Below, piece after piece: positions 8,437 to 17,700 of a stretch of DNA of 22,500 nucleotides; position 1 is the first letter of the stretch; each line of letters opens with the position of its first letter. This DNA is from Symbiodinium natans (Eukaryota > Sar > Dinophyceae > Suessiales > Symbiodiniaceae): the NCBI GenBank assembly GCA_905221605.1, contig CAJNDS010002479.1, positions 1-22,500 of the forward strand, in the 5' to 3' direction. A model generated the notes under the pieces. It made no database searches. It was not told the DNA's origin and saw only the letters and a list, made by a program, of their open reading frames with translations. A program made the translations under genes and the position numbers.

Positions 8437-8650
8437 TTAGACAGGGCCCTTGGCTGTCTTCTCAAATCTGATGAAGCGGCTGCAAGCCTTCTCAGAAAAG
8501 GCTCCAATTTGTTCTAAAGCAGAATGTGGAGCGAACAGGGGGAGAAGCAAGAGTCGACAGGCAAGCCGTAACCTACCTGCAGCCCCAATGCAAGCGCCCT
8601 GTTGCAATGCCGTGAGGCGTTTGATGAACGCGGCCCTGTATAGGAAACCG
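8437..8650 (-). pseudogene. Presumed retrocopy of a trans-spliced mRNA, unidentified
   Basis: Unique sequence directly downstream (minus strand) of the spliced-leader relic and bounded on both sides by TTTAGGG-type repeats. I cannot identify the product. Open frames on both strands here are short and unremarkable. A splice-donor-like CAG|GTAGGT lies at 8579-8571, so if this was a cDNA copy it may have gained an intron-like site, or the leader relic marks an old 5' exon. Confidence 0.35.
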
Positions 8651-8666
8651 CTTGAGCCAAAATGGC
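8651..8666 (-). other. Relic of the dinoflagellate spliced leader
   Basis: The minus strand reads GCCATTTTGGCTCAAG, an exact match to the last 16 nt of the 22-nt leader that dinoflagellates trans-splice onto nuclear mRNAs. The bases after it are CGGTTT, not the GT donor of a leader RNA gene, so this is not an SL RNA gene. The first six bases of the leader are missing and telomere-type repeat follows instead. Known leader relics often start at this point because the TAG inside the leader can act as an acceptor in a second round. By chance a given 16-mer is expected about 1e-5 times in a window of this size. Confidence 0.8.
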
Positions 8667-8811
8667 GGTTTGGGGTTTAGGGTCTAGGGTTTCGCATGTA
8701 GGGTTGTACAAACCTCATGCGGCCTTATCGCTGTGAGCATCCCATACCAAGCGAAGGTATCGGCTGTTCACGATCACCTATGAGACCCTAAACCCGGCTA
8801 AACCCCAGACC

Positions 8812-8915
8812 TTGGGATGTTCCCCCTTACACTAACAGTCCTTAACAGGGATTATCATCGTATTACGAAATACAGTCCCTACTAAGGACTGTTAGTATAA
8901 GGGGGAACATCCCAA
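8812..8915. mobile_element. Hairpin (MITE-like) element, family 1, intact copy
   Basis: 104 bp with 33-bp terminal inverted repeats that differ at one base. They start TTGGGATGTTCCCCCTTA and end with the reverse complement. The centre is about 38 bp and non-coding. The 9 bp on each side (8803-8811 CCCCAGACC and 8916-8924 CCTCAGACC) match at eight positions, which looks like a target-site duplication. A 9-bp duplication would fit Mutator-like transposition (inference). A related end pair occurs at 17611 and 18012. Confidence 0.8.
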
Positions 8916-9164
8916 CCTCAGACCCCCCAATCCTGCAAGTCGCCGTAAGACCCCCCAGAAAGCCCTAAGCTGCGAAACCCTAAACCCTAAACCCTCAACC
9001 CTACACCCCGAAACCCAAAAAAAACCGAAATGCTAAAATCCAAAAAAGAAAAACAACAACCCAACAAAAGCCCCAAGTAAAAAAAAAAAACAAAACGAGG
9101 GAACAAACTTCAAAACAGCCAAGGGCATGCCCAAAAGGACCCTACACCCTGTGTAAGCTCTGTA

Positions 9165-9246
9165 AACCCTGAACCCTAAACCTTAAACCCTAACCCTAAA
9201 CCCTAACCCTAAACCCTAAACCCTAAACCCTGTAAACCCTGAACCC
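9165..9246 (-). repeat. CCCTAAA/CCCTAA block
   Basis: C-rich orientation relative to the plus strand, with some six-base CCCTAA units among the heptamers. Confidence 0.9.
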
Positions 9247-9256
9247 CACAAGGGCT

Positions 9257-9302
9257 TCAAAAGGCCTCGAACCAGTTGTCGTTCAAGACCTTGAGGTTGA
9301 AC
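9257..9302 (-). other. Exon-like island ending in a stop
   Basis: On the minus strand a pyrimidine-rich stretch ends in GCCAG, followed by G and a short frame FNLKVLNDNWFEAF and TGA. It looks like a last exon with a good acceptor, but is too short to assign. Confidence 0.35.
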
Positions 9303-9363
9303 CTGGCGGTTGCAAGGAAGGGGGAAAGGAGCGAGGAAAGGGGGAAGTTTAGGGGTGGTAGAG

Positions 9364-9576
9364 TTTAGGGTTTAGGGTTTAGGGTTTAGGGTTTAGGGTT
9401 TAGGGTTTAGGGTTTAGGGTTTAGGGTTTAGGGTTTAGGGTTTAGGGTTTAGGGTTTTGGGTTTTAGGTTTAGGGTTTTGGGTTTTAGGGTTTAGGGTTT
9501 AGGGTTTAGGGTTTAGGGTTTAGGGTTTAGGGTTTAGGGTTTAGGGTTTAGGGTTTAGGGTTTAGGGTTTAGGGTT
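9364..9576 (+). repeat. Longest TTTAGGG array of the left half
   Basis: About 30 units, interrupted near 9455-9488 by GTTTTGGGTTTTAGG variants. It is followed by a degenerate stretch up to about 9680. Confidence 0.95.
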
Positions 9577-9929
9577 CGGGTTTAGAGACTGTAGGGTTTA
9601 GGGTTTAGGGTTTCGGGTTTAGGGTTCAGAGACTGTAGGGTTTTGGGATTTTGGGGGTTTAGGGTTTCGGGCTGGCAAGGCTTGGGGCCTTATAGGGTTT
9701 TGGGCTTTGGGGTTGCATGTGCTGAAAGTTATGAGATGGCACGGTCATGAACAAACCCCAAGCCCCGAAAACTCCCCAACCCTCCCTGACGCCATCAAGC
9801 TTTAAGGTGTAGGGTTCTGAGCTTTGGGGTTGTAGGGCTGAAGCCCCTAACCCGAAACCCTAAACCCTAAACCCTAAACCCTTAAATCCTATACCTTCAA
9901 ACGCAAGCACCCATAGGTCTCCGACACGC

Positions 9930-9985
9930 CCGTTGCCATCGCAGCTTCGCGCAGGCTGCAGCCTCGTTGCAGAGCTTGCGAAAGG
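9930..9985 (-). other. Exon-like island with AG acceptor and GC donor
   Basis: On the minus strand, after TTCTTGAAG, 56 nt read FRKLCNEAAACAKLRWQR and then GCGTGT, a GC donor of the type used by the phosphatase gene. The frame is helical in character. The family is unknown. Confidence 0.35.
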
Positions 9986-10155
9986 CTTCAAGAATTCAAG
10001 GGTTTAGGGTTTAGGGTTTAGGGCTTAGGGCTTAGGGCTTAGGGCTTAGGGCTTAGGGGTTAGGATTTATGGGTTTAGGGTTTGGGGTTAGGATTTAAAG
10101 TGTGGGGTTTAGAGTTTATGGGTTTAGGGCTCGGGGGGGGCTCTAACTGCTCCAG

Positions 10156-10208
10156 GGTACCTGATATCCCCTTCTTACACCCCATGAAGGGGTGATATCT
10201 AAGGTACC
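10156..10208. repeat. Short hairpin with GGTACC ends
   Basis: GGTACCTGATATCCCCTTC is followed after 11 bases by GAAGGGGTGATATC and GGTACC. The arms pair with a small bulge. It may be a tiny MITE or a derivative. GATATC and GGTACC pieces recur near 17730, which suggests a family. Confidence 0.6.
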
Positions 10209-10588
10209 TAAGTCCCGGATTCCCTACCAGCAAGGTTTCTTGAAGCGCTTTGCGGGCAGCCGGGGTTAAGAAATTCAGGATTTTGGCATCATTCTACCTT
10301 GGATCCTGGGTGTTGGGCCCTTCGCTTTGGGCACTTCCCTAAACCCTAAACCCTAAACCCTAAACCCTAAACCCTAAGCCCTACATGAAGGGAACCGTAC
10401 TTCCTTGCAAGTATGAGCTTCCTTGGCTGCCCCAAGCCAAAGCCTGAGCGCTAGAACCCTTTCGGTCTCCCCAAGCGACGAGAAGAAGAACCCAGTTTAG
10501 GGTTTAGGGTTGTGGGTTTAGGGTTTAGGGTTTAGGGTTTAGGGTTTAGGGTTTAGGGTTTAGGGTTTAGGGTTTAGGGTTTAAGGTT

Positions 10589-10746
10589 TTGAGTAGCTCG
10601 GAGAAGAACTCCTCCTGGGATATGGTGATATGGTGGGATCGCGGTGAAGAAGACGGTGGTTTCTTTGGCCGATCGGGTGTCTTCTCGTCACGATTAGCGG
10701 GAGAATCACCCCATGCCTCTCGCGAAAGGGTATGCTCTAAACGGGC
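10589..10746 (-). other. Exon-like island, about 52 codons, Ser/Pro/Lys-rich
   Basis: On the minus strand an acceptor-like GGGTTTAG (itself a telomere-type unit) is followed by an open frame of about 52 codons. It includes REAWGDSPANRDEKTPDR, KKPPSSSPRS and ITISQEEFFSELLK, then runs into CCCTAAA repeats. Charged, low-complexity and helix-forming parts alternate as in real proteins. I recognise no family and cannot fix the donor. Confidence 0.45.
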
Positions 10747-11202
10747 CTAAACCCTTTTCGAAGTAACTCGTCTCCAGAAGCTTTCGGGCGTCTAGACGTT
10801 TCCGACAATCAATGGCCGTTTTGGGTCCTCTTCAGGGTGATTCTACCTTGTAGAGGGTTAGGCTTTGGGGCGTAGGGCTTAGGGAGGGAAACTTAACCTC
10901 AAGAAGCTCCCAAGTCTGCGAATTACGACCCAAAAACCATTACCCACCGAACCGGCCAGATCAACCAGGCAGGTAGAAAGCATCTACAACACAGCAGAAG
11001 CCTCCTCGACCCTAAACCCTAAACCCTAAACTCTCCACCCTAAACCCTAAACCCTAAACCCTAAACCCAAAACCCTCGAACGCCGGGCAGCCCAAGAAGC
11101 ACCCGTGAGCACGTGCACGCGGGCGAGGGGCTATTGATGATCTCTGCGAGCCCAACGTTGGAAGCAGCGGTTTAGGGTTTACATAGGGTTTATATAGGGC
11201 CT

Positions 11203-11318
11203 AGGGTTTAGGGTTTAGGGTTTAGGGTTTAGGGTTTAGGGTTTAGGGTTTAGGGTTTAGGGTTTAGGGTTTAGGGTTTCGGGTTTCGGGTTTCGGGTTT
11301 CGGGTTTCGGGTTTAGGG
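11203..11318 (+). repeat. TTTAGGG array passing into a TTTCGGG block
   Basis: About ten TTTAGGG units are followed at about 11276-11312 by five or six TTTCGGG units in tandem. A variant unit has itself been amplified, which points to local duplication, not telomerase synthesis alone. Confidence 0.9.
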
Positions 11319-11597
11319 GCTGAGGGCCTGAAGCAACGCAGCCTGGATTTGGCGCACTTCGGGGTTTAGGAATTCAGGCTCTCCAGGGGTCCCTAAACCC
11401 TGAACCCGGTTCGGGTCTAGGTTTAGGAACTTAGAGTTTCGGGGTTAGGGTTTAGGGTTGGGGTTTAGGGTTTAGGGCTGGGGTTTAAGGGAACTCAAAC
11501 CCCAAACCCCCGAAGCCCCACAATCCCTACATCTGAACATCCGGACAGAGGGCTTCGGGTCCAGGGTTTAGGGTTTAGGGTTCAGCGCTCCGTGCAC

Positions 11598-11746
11598 CTG
11601 CAGGTACATGTTTGACTTCTTCGTCCATTGACTCCTTCGTCAAGCTGCAATCAGTGCTGTGACAGGTAGCACTGCATCGCCGAGTCGAATCAAGCACGGC
11701 ATGGGCCGCAGAATGTTCATGCCTCTTCAACGGTACATCTTGCGGA
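11598..11746 (-). other. Exon-like island, 49 codons, with AG acceptor and GT donor
   Basis: On the minus strand GGCGCCTAG precedes a frame of 49 codons (SPQDVPLKRHEHSAAHAVLD in its first part, then Cys-rich, then SMDEEVKHVPA), which ends at GCAG|GTGCAC. Both borders look like splice sites and there is no stop in 149 nt. No family recognised. With 10589-10746 and 9930-9985 it could belong to one further gene on this strand. Confidence 0.45.
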
Positions 11747-11755
11747 CTAGGCGCC

Positions 11756-11882
11756 CGAAACCCTAGACCCTCAACCCTAAAATCTAAACCCTAGACCCCA
11801 AACCCCAAACCCCAAACCCTAAACCCTAAACCCTGAACCCTAAACCCTAAACCCTGAAGCCCAAGCCCCAAACCCTAACCCT
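11756..11882 (-). repeat. CCCTAAA/CCCCAAA block
   Basis: C-rich block with CCCCAAA and CCCTGAA variants, ending in a CCCTAACCCTAGGGTT palindrome where orientation turns. Confidence 0.9.
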
Positions 11883-12082
11883 AGGGTTGACCCCGCAACC
11901 AGGGACTTGAGTCAAGTGACTCGAGGTTACTGGGAAATGGTTTCCACCAAGGAACCTAGGATGCGACAGCTCGAAACTCTCCACCGGGCAGATTCAGGTG
12001 TTTCGGATTTCCCGAACCCTAAACCTTGGACCCTAGACCCTGAACCCTAAACGGAATGACTTGTGAGAAGAAAAAGCCTTAC

Positions 12083-12140
12083 CCCCTGGTTTGCTGACCT
12101 CTGTGGGGTCAGTGTTGCCCTCCGCTCGACGACACAGGCC
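12083..12140 (-). other. Exon-like island with pyrimidine-rich acceptor and GTAAGG donor
   Basis: On the minus strand GTCTTTTTCAAG is followed by GLCRRAEGNTDPTEVSKPG and then GTAAGG, the best canonical donor in the window. It could follow phosphatase exon I in phase 0 as a C-terminal extension, or start another gene. Neither can be decided here. Confidence 0.35.
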
Positions 12141-13068
12141 CTTGAAAAAGACATATCGCATTGGATAGGTGGGTTGTGAAACACCTAATTGTGTCAAACA
12201 ACTTCGTGTGTGCGGGAGTCCCAAAGATACTCAAAGAGAGCTCCCACACTGTCTCGGAGCAAGACTCAGTGGTTCAAGTACACCAAGATCACCTCGGAGG
12301 CACGTTCAGCCCTAAGACCCTAAACCCTGCAACCCTGAAGGCCCCTTACCTAGCTGTTCACAGCTGCACTAAGGCAGCCGCCTAGATGCCCTTGATACTA
12401 AATGGGCTGATATACGGGCCGTGATCATTAGAATAGGGTTTTAGGGGTCGGTTGAGAGTTGAGTGCGTTTTTATATCCCATTCCGACCCACCCACCCACC
12501 CCCACCCACCCACCCACCCACCCACCCACCCCGTACCCACCCCCCTTTCAACAATCTCCTTCGCCTCCACCCCCCCCCCCCCTCCACTCATCCTTCCCTC
12601 CTCCTCCCCTTCCCAAGCCTCTACCCATCCTGTTGGATTCCCTGTCCCTGCCCACCCTAACCAAGAGAAGGCTGGAGCTCTCGAAAGGTCCGAGCAAAAA
12701 AGCGCCCAACGAGACACCCGGAGCAACCTGCGACCCAACAACCTTTGAAAACCGAAATGAACGCCCAAAACACGAGACCCTGAACTCCCCAAACCCTCAA
12801 CACTTAAAAGCAACAGACGCCCCTTAAAACTCTAAAACCTTAAACCCTTAAAACCCTGAACCCTTTAAACCCATAAACCGTAAACCCGAAACAAACTCTA
12901 AAGCCCCCTAACACTCTCGACTCTCAAACCCTAAACCCTAAACCGACTCGCCCAAAACCATAAACCCCCCGAAATCCTAAACTTACACCCTCAACCCTAA
13001 AAGCCCAAAAACCCCAAACCCCAAACCCTAAACCCTAAACCCTAAACCCTAAACCCAAACCCCAAACC
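12141..13068. other. No gene supported; low-complexity C-rich stretch and CCCTAAA repeats
   Basis: It holds a CCCA tract (12486-12533), runs of C, an A-rich stretch (12680-12900) and CCCTAAA-type repeats (12890-13068). Open frames here are Pro/His or Gly/Trp artefacts of the repeats. Confidence 0.7.
12486..12533 (+). repeat. CCCA tandem microsatellite
   Basis: About eleven units of CCCA with one CCCCCA phase change, followed by further C-rich low-complexity DNA up to about 12620. Confidence 0.92.
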
Positions 13069-13161
13069 CTAAACCCGGTGCCCAGGCAAAGGGGCCGTGA
13101 TGTCGTCGACGACTGCGCCGCCTTCCTCCCGGATCCATCGATCCCAAGCCTCCTCCGAGGG
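13069..13161 (-). CDS. PP2C exon I (DDIT, metal-binding Asp; last recognised exon)
   Basis: Starts PSEEAWDRWIREEGG and ends VVDDIT at 13096. The DDIT Asp is the last metal ligand of the family. Reading on gives APLPGHRV and a TAG (13071-13069) supplied by the adjoining TTTAGGG repeat. Alternatively GCCCCT after DDIT is another GC donor to a further exon. Acceptor ACGAG|C. Confidence 0.85.
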   Translation of the reverse strand, partial: PSEEAWDRWIREEGGAVVDDITAPLPGHRV

Positions 13162-14669
13162 CTCGTGTGTTGAAGGAAACCCTAAACCCTAAACCCTAAA
13201 CCCTAAGCCCTAAACCCTAAGCCCGAAACCGCGCTGACCATGCGTGAAATGTGGGGCCCTCGACCCTCTCAGGTCCTGATCTGGGCCCTTGACGAATCCG
13301 GTCTAGTAACCGCCCGCCCCACCACCCCCCCAGTAACCCGAAGCCTTCAAGTCCCTCAGCGTTGGTGAGCCATTCTAGCAAATTGTGGCTTCTGGGTGCT
13401 GTGGGAACCCCAAGACCGAAATTTGAAACCCTAAACCCTGATTAAACCCTAAACCCTAAACCCTAAACCGGAGGTTTTTAGGTTTAGCCGGAGCATCGGC
13501 TGGGGAGAAGCGAACATGACCGGGACAAGGGGGTGCGCCACAATGTCACCCTGAACAGCGAGCACGCGCAGAGGGACCTTTGCTAGTGGTTTGTTTAATG
13601 CGCAGTATTGACGTGCTGTGGTTTATCCTTGCCTTTCCTACTTGAACATGCGCGAAACAAGATGTGTCTTGAACGCTCGTGGTGTTGTATTCACATGTCC
13701 TGTTGTTCCCCTTTCCCAGAAAAGCAAAAACCAAACCTCCACTTTGCACCCATACCTAAGTCCTTTTCGTAGCCATCTGTGGCGACAGCCCCGTTACCGT
13801 CAGTTTAGTGTCTAGGGTTTGAGGCTAAAGGATCGTGAGGCTTGAAGCCCTGAACTCCTACATCCCTAACACTGAATCCTGCTTAGAGGGTTGAGAGTTC
13901 GGGGCTTGGAGTATCTAGGCCTTTGAACCAGCCCTAAACCCTAAGCCCTAAACCCCAAACCCTAAACCCTAAACCCCAAGCCACGTAGAGCCACAACCCG
14001 CCCCCGCTCCTTCGCCAAAAAATCCGCGGCTTGCTGCGCCTGTTGGGGCTTTCAGTTTGGGGTTCAGGGTTTCTAGGGTTTAGGGTTTAGGGTTTAGGGT
14101 TTAGGGTTTAGGGTTTAGGGTTTAGGGTTTAGGGTTTAGGGTTTAGGGTTTCGGGTTTCGGGTTTAGGGTTTAGGGTTTAGGGTTTTGGGGTTTAAGGCT
14201 TAGGGTGGGGGAGTTTCGAGGAGGTTGACGGTGTTGCTTTGTGGGGCGGGGGGGGGGGGGGGGGGGAACCCGAAACCCCTGCCTACTTAGTAGGTACAAA
14301 ATTGAGCTTGTCGTGAACTAGAAGTACCCTGACAGGGGACTCTGACTCGGGATATCCTACTTAACCCTGGACCCTAAACCCTAAACCCTAAAAGCCCTAA
14401 AGTTTCCCACAAAGGGTTTAGGGCTCGGGGTTTTTTTCGCCAGATGCACCCGGGAGATGCACGGCATTTATGCCTTGGGGATCGCATCCTAAACATCAAC
14501 CCGGCCCTGAACCCCCAAAAGTACACATGCCAAGAGCCCACATTCCCTTTATGTCTGGGGCTGTAGACCATCATCCCAGATAGTGTTATTGTCATGGCTG
14601 TTCGTGGTCGTATTAGTATCATGACCAGTAGTTCGTCGTGGTGGTGGTGGCGGTGGCGGTGGCGGTGGC

Positions 14670-14701
<32 letters not shown>

Positions 14702-17700
14702 TGGCGGTGGTGGTCGTGGCGTTATTCTTATCACTGTTGTGACCCCAAACCTAAGCCCCAAAACCCTAAACCTACTGGTTCTGAGTGGGGGATGAGGACC
14801 TGATATTCTCTAAGGCATTCTGTAGGATCCTTTTATTCCCTCCTTCCCGAAGAAGAACCAGTAAGTAAACCTTAATCCCTAAACCCTCCTAAATCCTCAA
14901 CCTTAGGCCCTAGACCCTAAACCCTCAAGCCTGCCCTTCCCCGACGAAAGCATACCGAAGCAGAAGCAAAGATATATATATATATATATATATATACATT
15001 TTATATATATATATATATATATATTTGTATATTATATATATATATATCCGAAACCCAAAACCACCAAGCCAAACCTTAGGGTTGAGGGTCAAGGGTCAAG
15101 GGTTGTTTGGGTTTTGGTTAGGATTTAAAACCACTGCGGCCGCCTCCAGGTACGAGTAGTGGCACACCAGGTCCACGGCCTGTGGGGATTAACATCGCCC
15201 CAGATATAATACGGCTACTCGCGTGAGGGCTTGGGCCGAGGGTTTAAGGTTGCTGTGTGAGTCCCTACTGTACTACTTAACTTTGATCCAAGCCCCACAT
15301 AAGGCCCAACATCATTACACAAGGAAATGGCCCCGATTTTAGTGGAGACATAGCCGCTAGGCTGTCTCTCTCTCTCTCTCTCTAAATTTCTTCGTCTCTA
15401 CTTCACCATGTTTTTCGGGTAGAGCTTTGGGCCCAGAAGGCTTGTGGACCCTGAACCCCTAAAACCGGCGCCTCGGAGCCTTAGGGTATAGGGTTTTGGT
15501 TTAGGGTTTAGAGTTTAGGGTTCAGGGTTCAGGGTTTAGGGTTTAGGGTTTAGGGTTTAGGGTTTAGGGTTTAGGGCTTAGGGTTTAGGGTTTAGGGTTT
15601 AGGGTTTAGGGTTTAGGGTTTAGGGTTTAGGGTTTAGGGTTTAGGGTGGTAGCTTGGGGTTGCAGAGGCAACTTCGGGTGCCTCCTGCGGAGCAATGAAC
15701 TCCCAAACACCATCGCTGCAGAGGAACCTCGGCTCTGCCAACTCACTTGCGGGCTTTTAGGGTTTAGGGTTTAGGGTTCAGGGGTTTGGGGTTTAGGGCT
15801 TAGGGTTTAGAATATAGGGTTTAGGGTTTAGGGTTTAGGGTTTAAGATTTAGGGATACGGTTTGGGGTCTAGGGTTTGGGGTTAGGGGTTTTCGGTTTAG
15901 GGCTTAGGCTGCTTGAGGGAGGGGAAGCCTCAGGGCGGAGGCTGCAGGCCTTAGATTCTTGGGCATAGGGTTTAGGGTCTAGGGTTTAGGGTTTGGGGTT
16001 TTTAGGTTTAGGGTTTTTAGGGTTTTTAGGGCTTTTAGGGTTTTAGGGTTTAGGATTTAGGGTTTAGGGTTTAGGGTTTAGGGATACCCCTTTGTGTGGA
16101 AGGCTCGCCCCCGTCCACCTCTCGGAGCCCCAAAAGAACTCCAGACGAATTGGCTGCCGGGGGGCAGGATCTGCTCCTTTTGATTATCCTTGGCTACGCA
16201 GGATGAGGCCATCGACTTGAAGGTTCATGGGTAATTAGAGGTAGGGTTGTAAGTACCTTAATTCAGGTCAGAATGTAGGTGACCTTATCCCTACTCATAG
16301 CCACCCATGAACCTTCAAGCAGGCTTTAGGGTTGAGGGTTTGGGGCTTAGGGTTGAGGGTTGAAGAAGGTTTTTGGCATCTGTGAGCCTTTGGCTTCAAA
16401 GCAGCAGAACACGGAGAAGCCCCCAAAACCCAGAAACCTTTCCACACGTCCCTAAACCGCAAACCCAAAACCCTAAACCCTAAAGCCTAAAGCCTACTGC
16501 AAACCCTAAACGCGGAGATCTCAAAAGACACCCGAGCATCGATGTCGAACGACGTGACTTCAGGCTCACATGAGATCCCACAGTCCTGGCAAAGCAGAGC
16601 ACTGTGGATAATCCTTAAGTAGGGTTTTGGGTTTGGGGTTTCGGGACACTTGAAAGGGTAGTTGTAGGTAGGGTTGTAAGTGCCTTAACTAGGGTTTCTA
16701 TATACGTTACCTTACTTGTAACCCTACTTACAACTACGCATTCCATGAACCTTCAAGTGGGATTACCCTTGAATCATATGGGCCACATCTTAGTAAGCTG
16801 CGTAATTCCGTCTCCCTGAATGGGCAAATATGTACACACACATACGTGGGTGTGTGCGGGCGTGTCTTTTCCTTGACTATGAGTATATACATCTACGGAC
16901 ACTACCACCACCCTGTTCAAGGCCTCCGTTTAGGGGCAGAGCGCTTAGCAAGTAGGGTGTATTTTCCTGATATCCCCAAAAGGACACCAGCATATACACT
17001 CACCAACATTAAACAGGAACCCGTATATAAACTCACCGATAACGGCCCTAAACCCACAACCCTACAGTAAACCCTAAACCCTAAACCCTAAACCCTGTTT
17101 CACATACATGCGCACAGGCCGTCTGAATGCAGCGCAACCAAAAAGACCCTGCGACGGCGACCCTGGGCTGCAAACCCTGAACCCCCCAAACCCAAACTCT
17201 GAGCCTTGAGGGCTTAGGAGTTAGGGCTTAGGGGTTAGGGTTAGGGTTTACCCAAACTCTGAGCCTTGAGGGCTTAGGAGTTAGGGTTTAGGGGTTAGGT
17301 TTAGGGTTTACCCAAACTCTGAGCCTTGAGGGCTTAGGAGTTGGGGTTAGGGTTCAGGGTTAGGGTTGAGGCTTCGGAATGGATATCGTGACCGTCCCCA
17401 AAACCCGGCCAAAGGCGTCCAGTTCTGGCCTGATGGCCCAAAAGGTCGCCCAGGCAACGAGACATGTTCAAGCCGGGGTATCCTCAGGGCTTGGATGTAA
17501 GGTCGGAACCATGGGCCCTCAGTATGATCAGGGTTTGGGGTTTGGGGTTTAGGGTTTGGGTTTAGGGTTTAGGGTTTAGGGTTGAGGGTTGAGGGCTTAG
17601 GGCTTTAGGGTTGGGATGTTCCCCCTTATACTAACAGCTCCCCAATGAGATTGTAATAGGGGGGGGTACTATAATCTATTAAGGTTGACATGTATCTCAC

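Larger units (their letters stand above)
13162..15134 (-). other. PP2C intron H-I (1973 nt), largest intron
   Basis: GT...AG. Holds many simple repeats: TA tract (14972-15047), GGTGGC tract (14636-14720), a run of 19 G (14248-14266), TTTAGGG array (14074-14184) and CCCTAAA blocks (13181-13232, 13429-13470, 13931-13980). The unique part 13480-13860 shows no gene I can support. Confidence 0.7.
16586..17429 (-). other. PP2C intron E-F (844 nt)
   Basis: GC...AG. Contains the 60-bp tandem repeat (17191-17360), CCCTAAA units at 17048-17095 and a family 2 hairpin (16647-16759). Confidence 0.75.

Noticed and set aside
8651-8666. Spliced-leader RNA gene
   Set aside because: The 3' end is followed by CGGTTT instead of a GT donor, and the first six leader bases are missing.
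12382-12827. Overlapping frames of 65-143 codons on both strands
   Set aside because: They come from CCCA and C-rich low-complexity DNA; the proteins are Pro/His or Gly/Trp repeats.
13546-13815. Short frames on both strands (67 and 65 codons)
   Set aside because: Inside the predicted PP2C intron H-I, no recognisable features.
14549-14803. Poly-proline and Trp/Arg-rich frames
   Set aside because: Products of the GGTGGC triplet tract inside a PP2C intron.
16090-16215. Open minus-strand stretch as an extra PP2C exon
   Set aside because: The SDGVWEF motif that should lie here was found at 15682-15732, and this text adds no PP2C motif.
16846-17070. 74-codon plus-strand frame
   Set aside because: Opposite to the gene direction, ends in telomere-type repeat, no family features.
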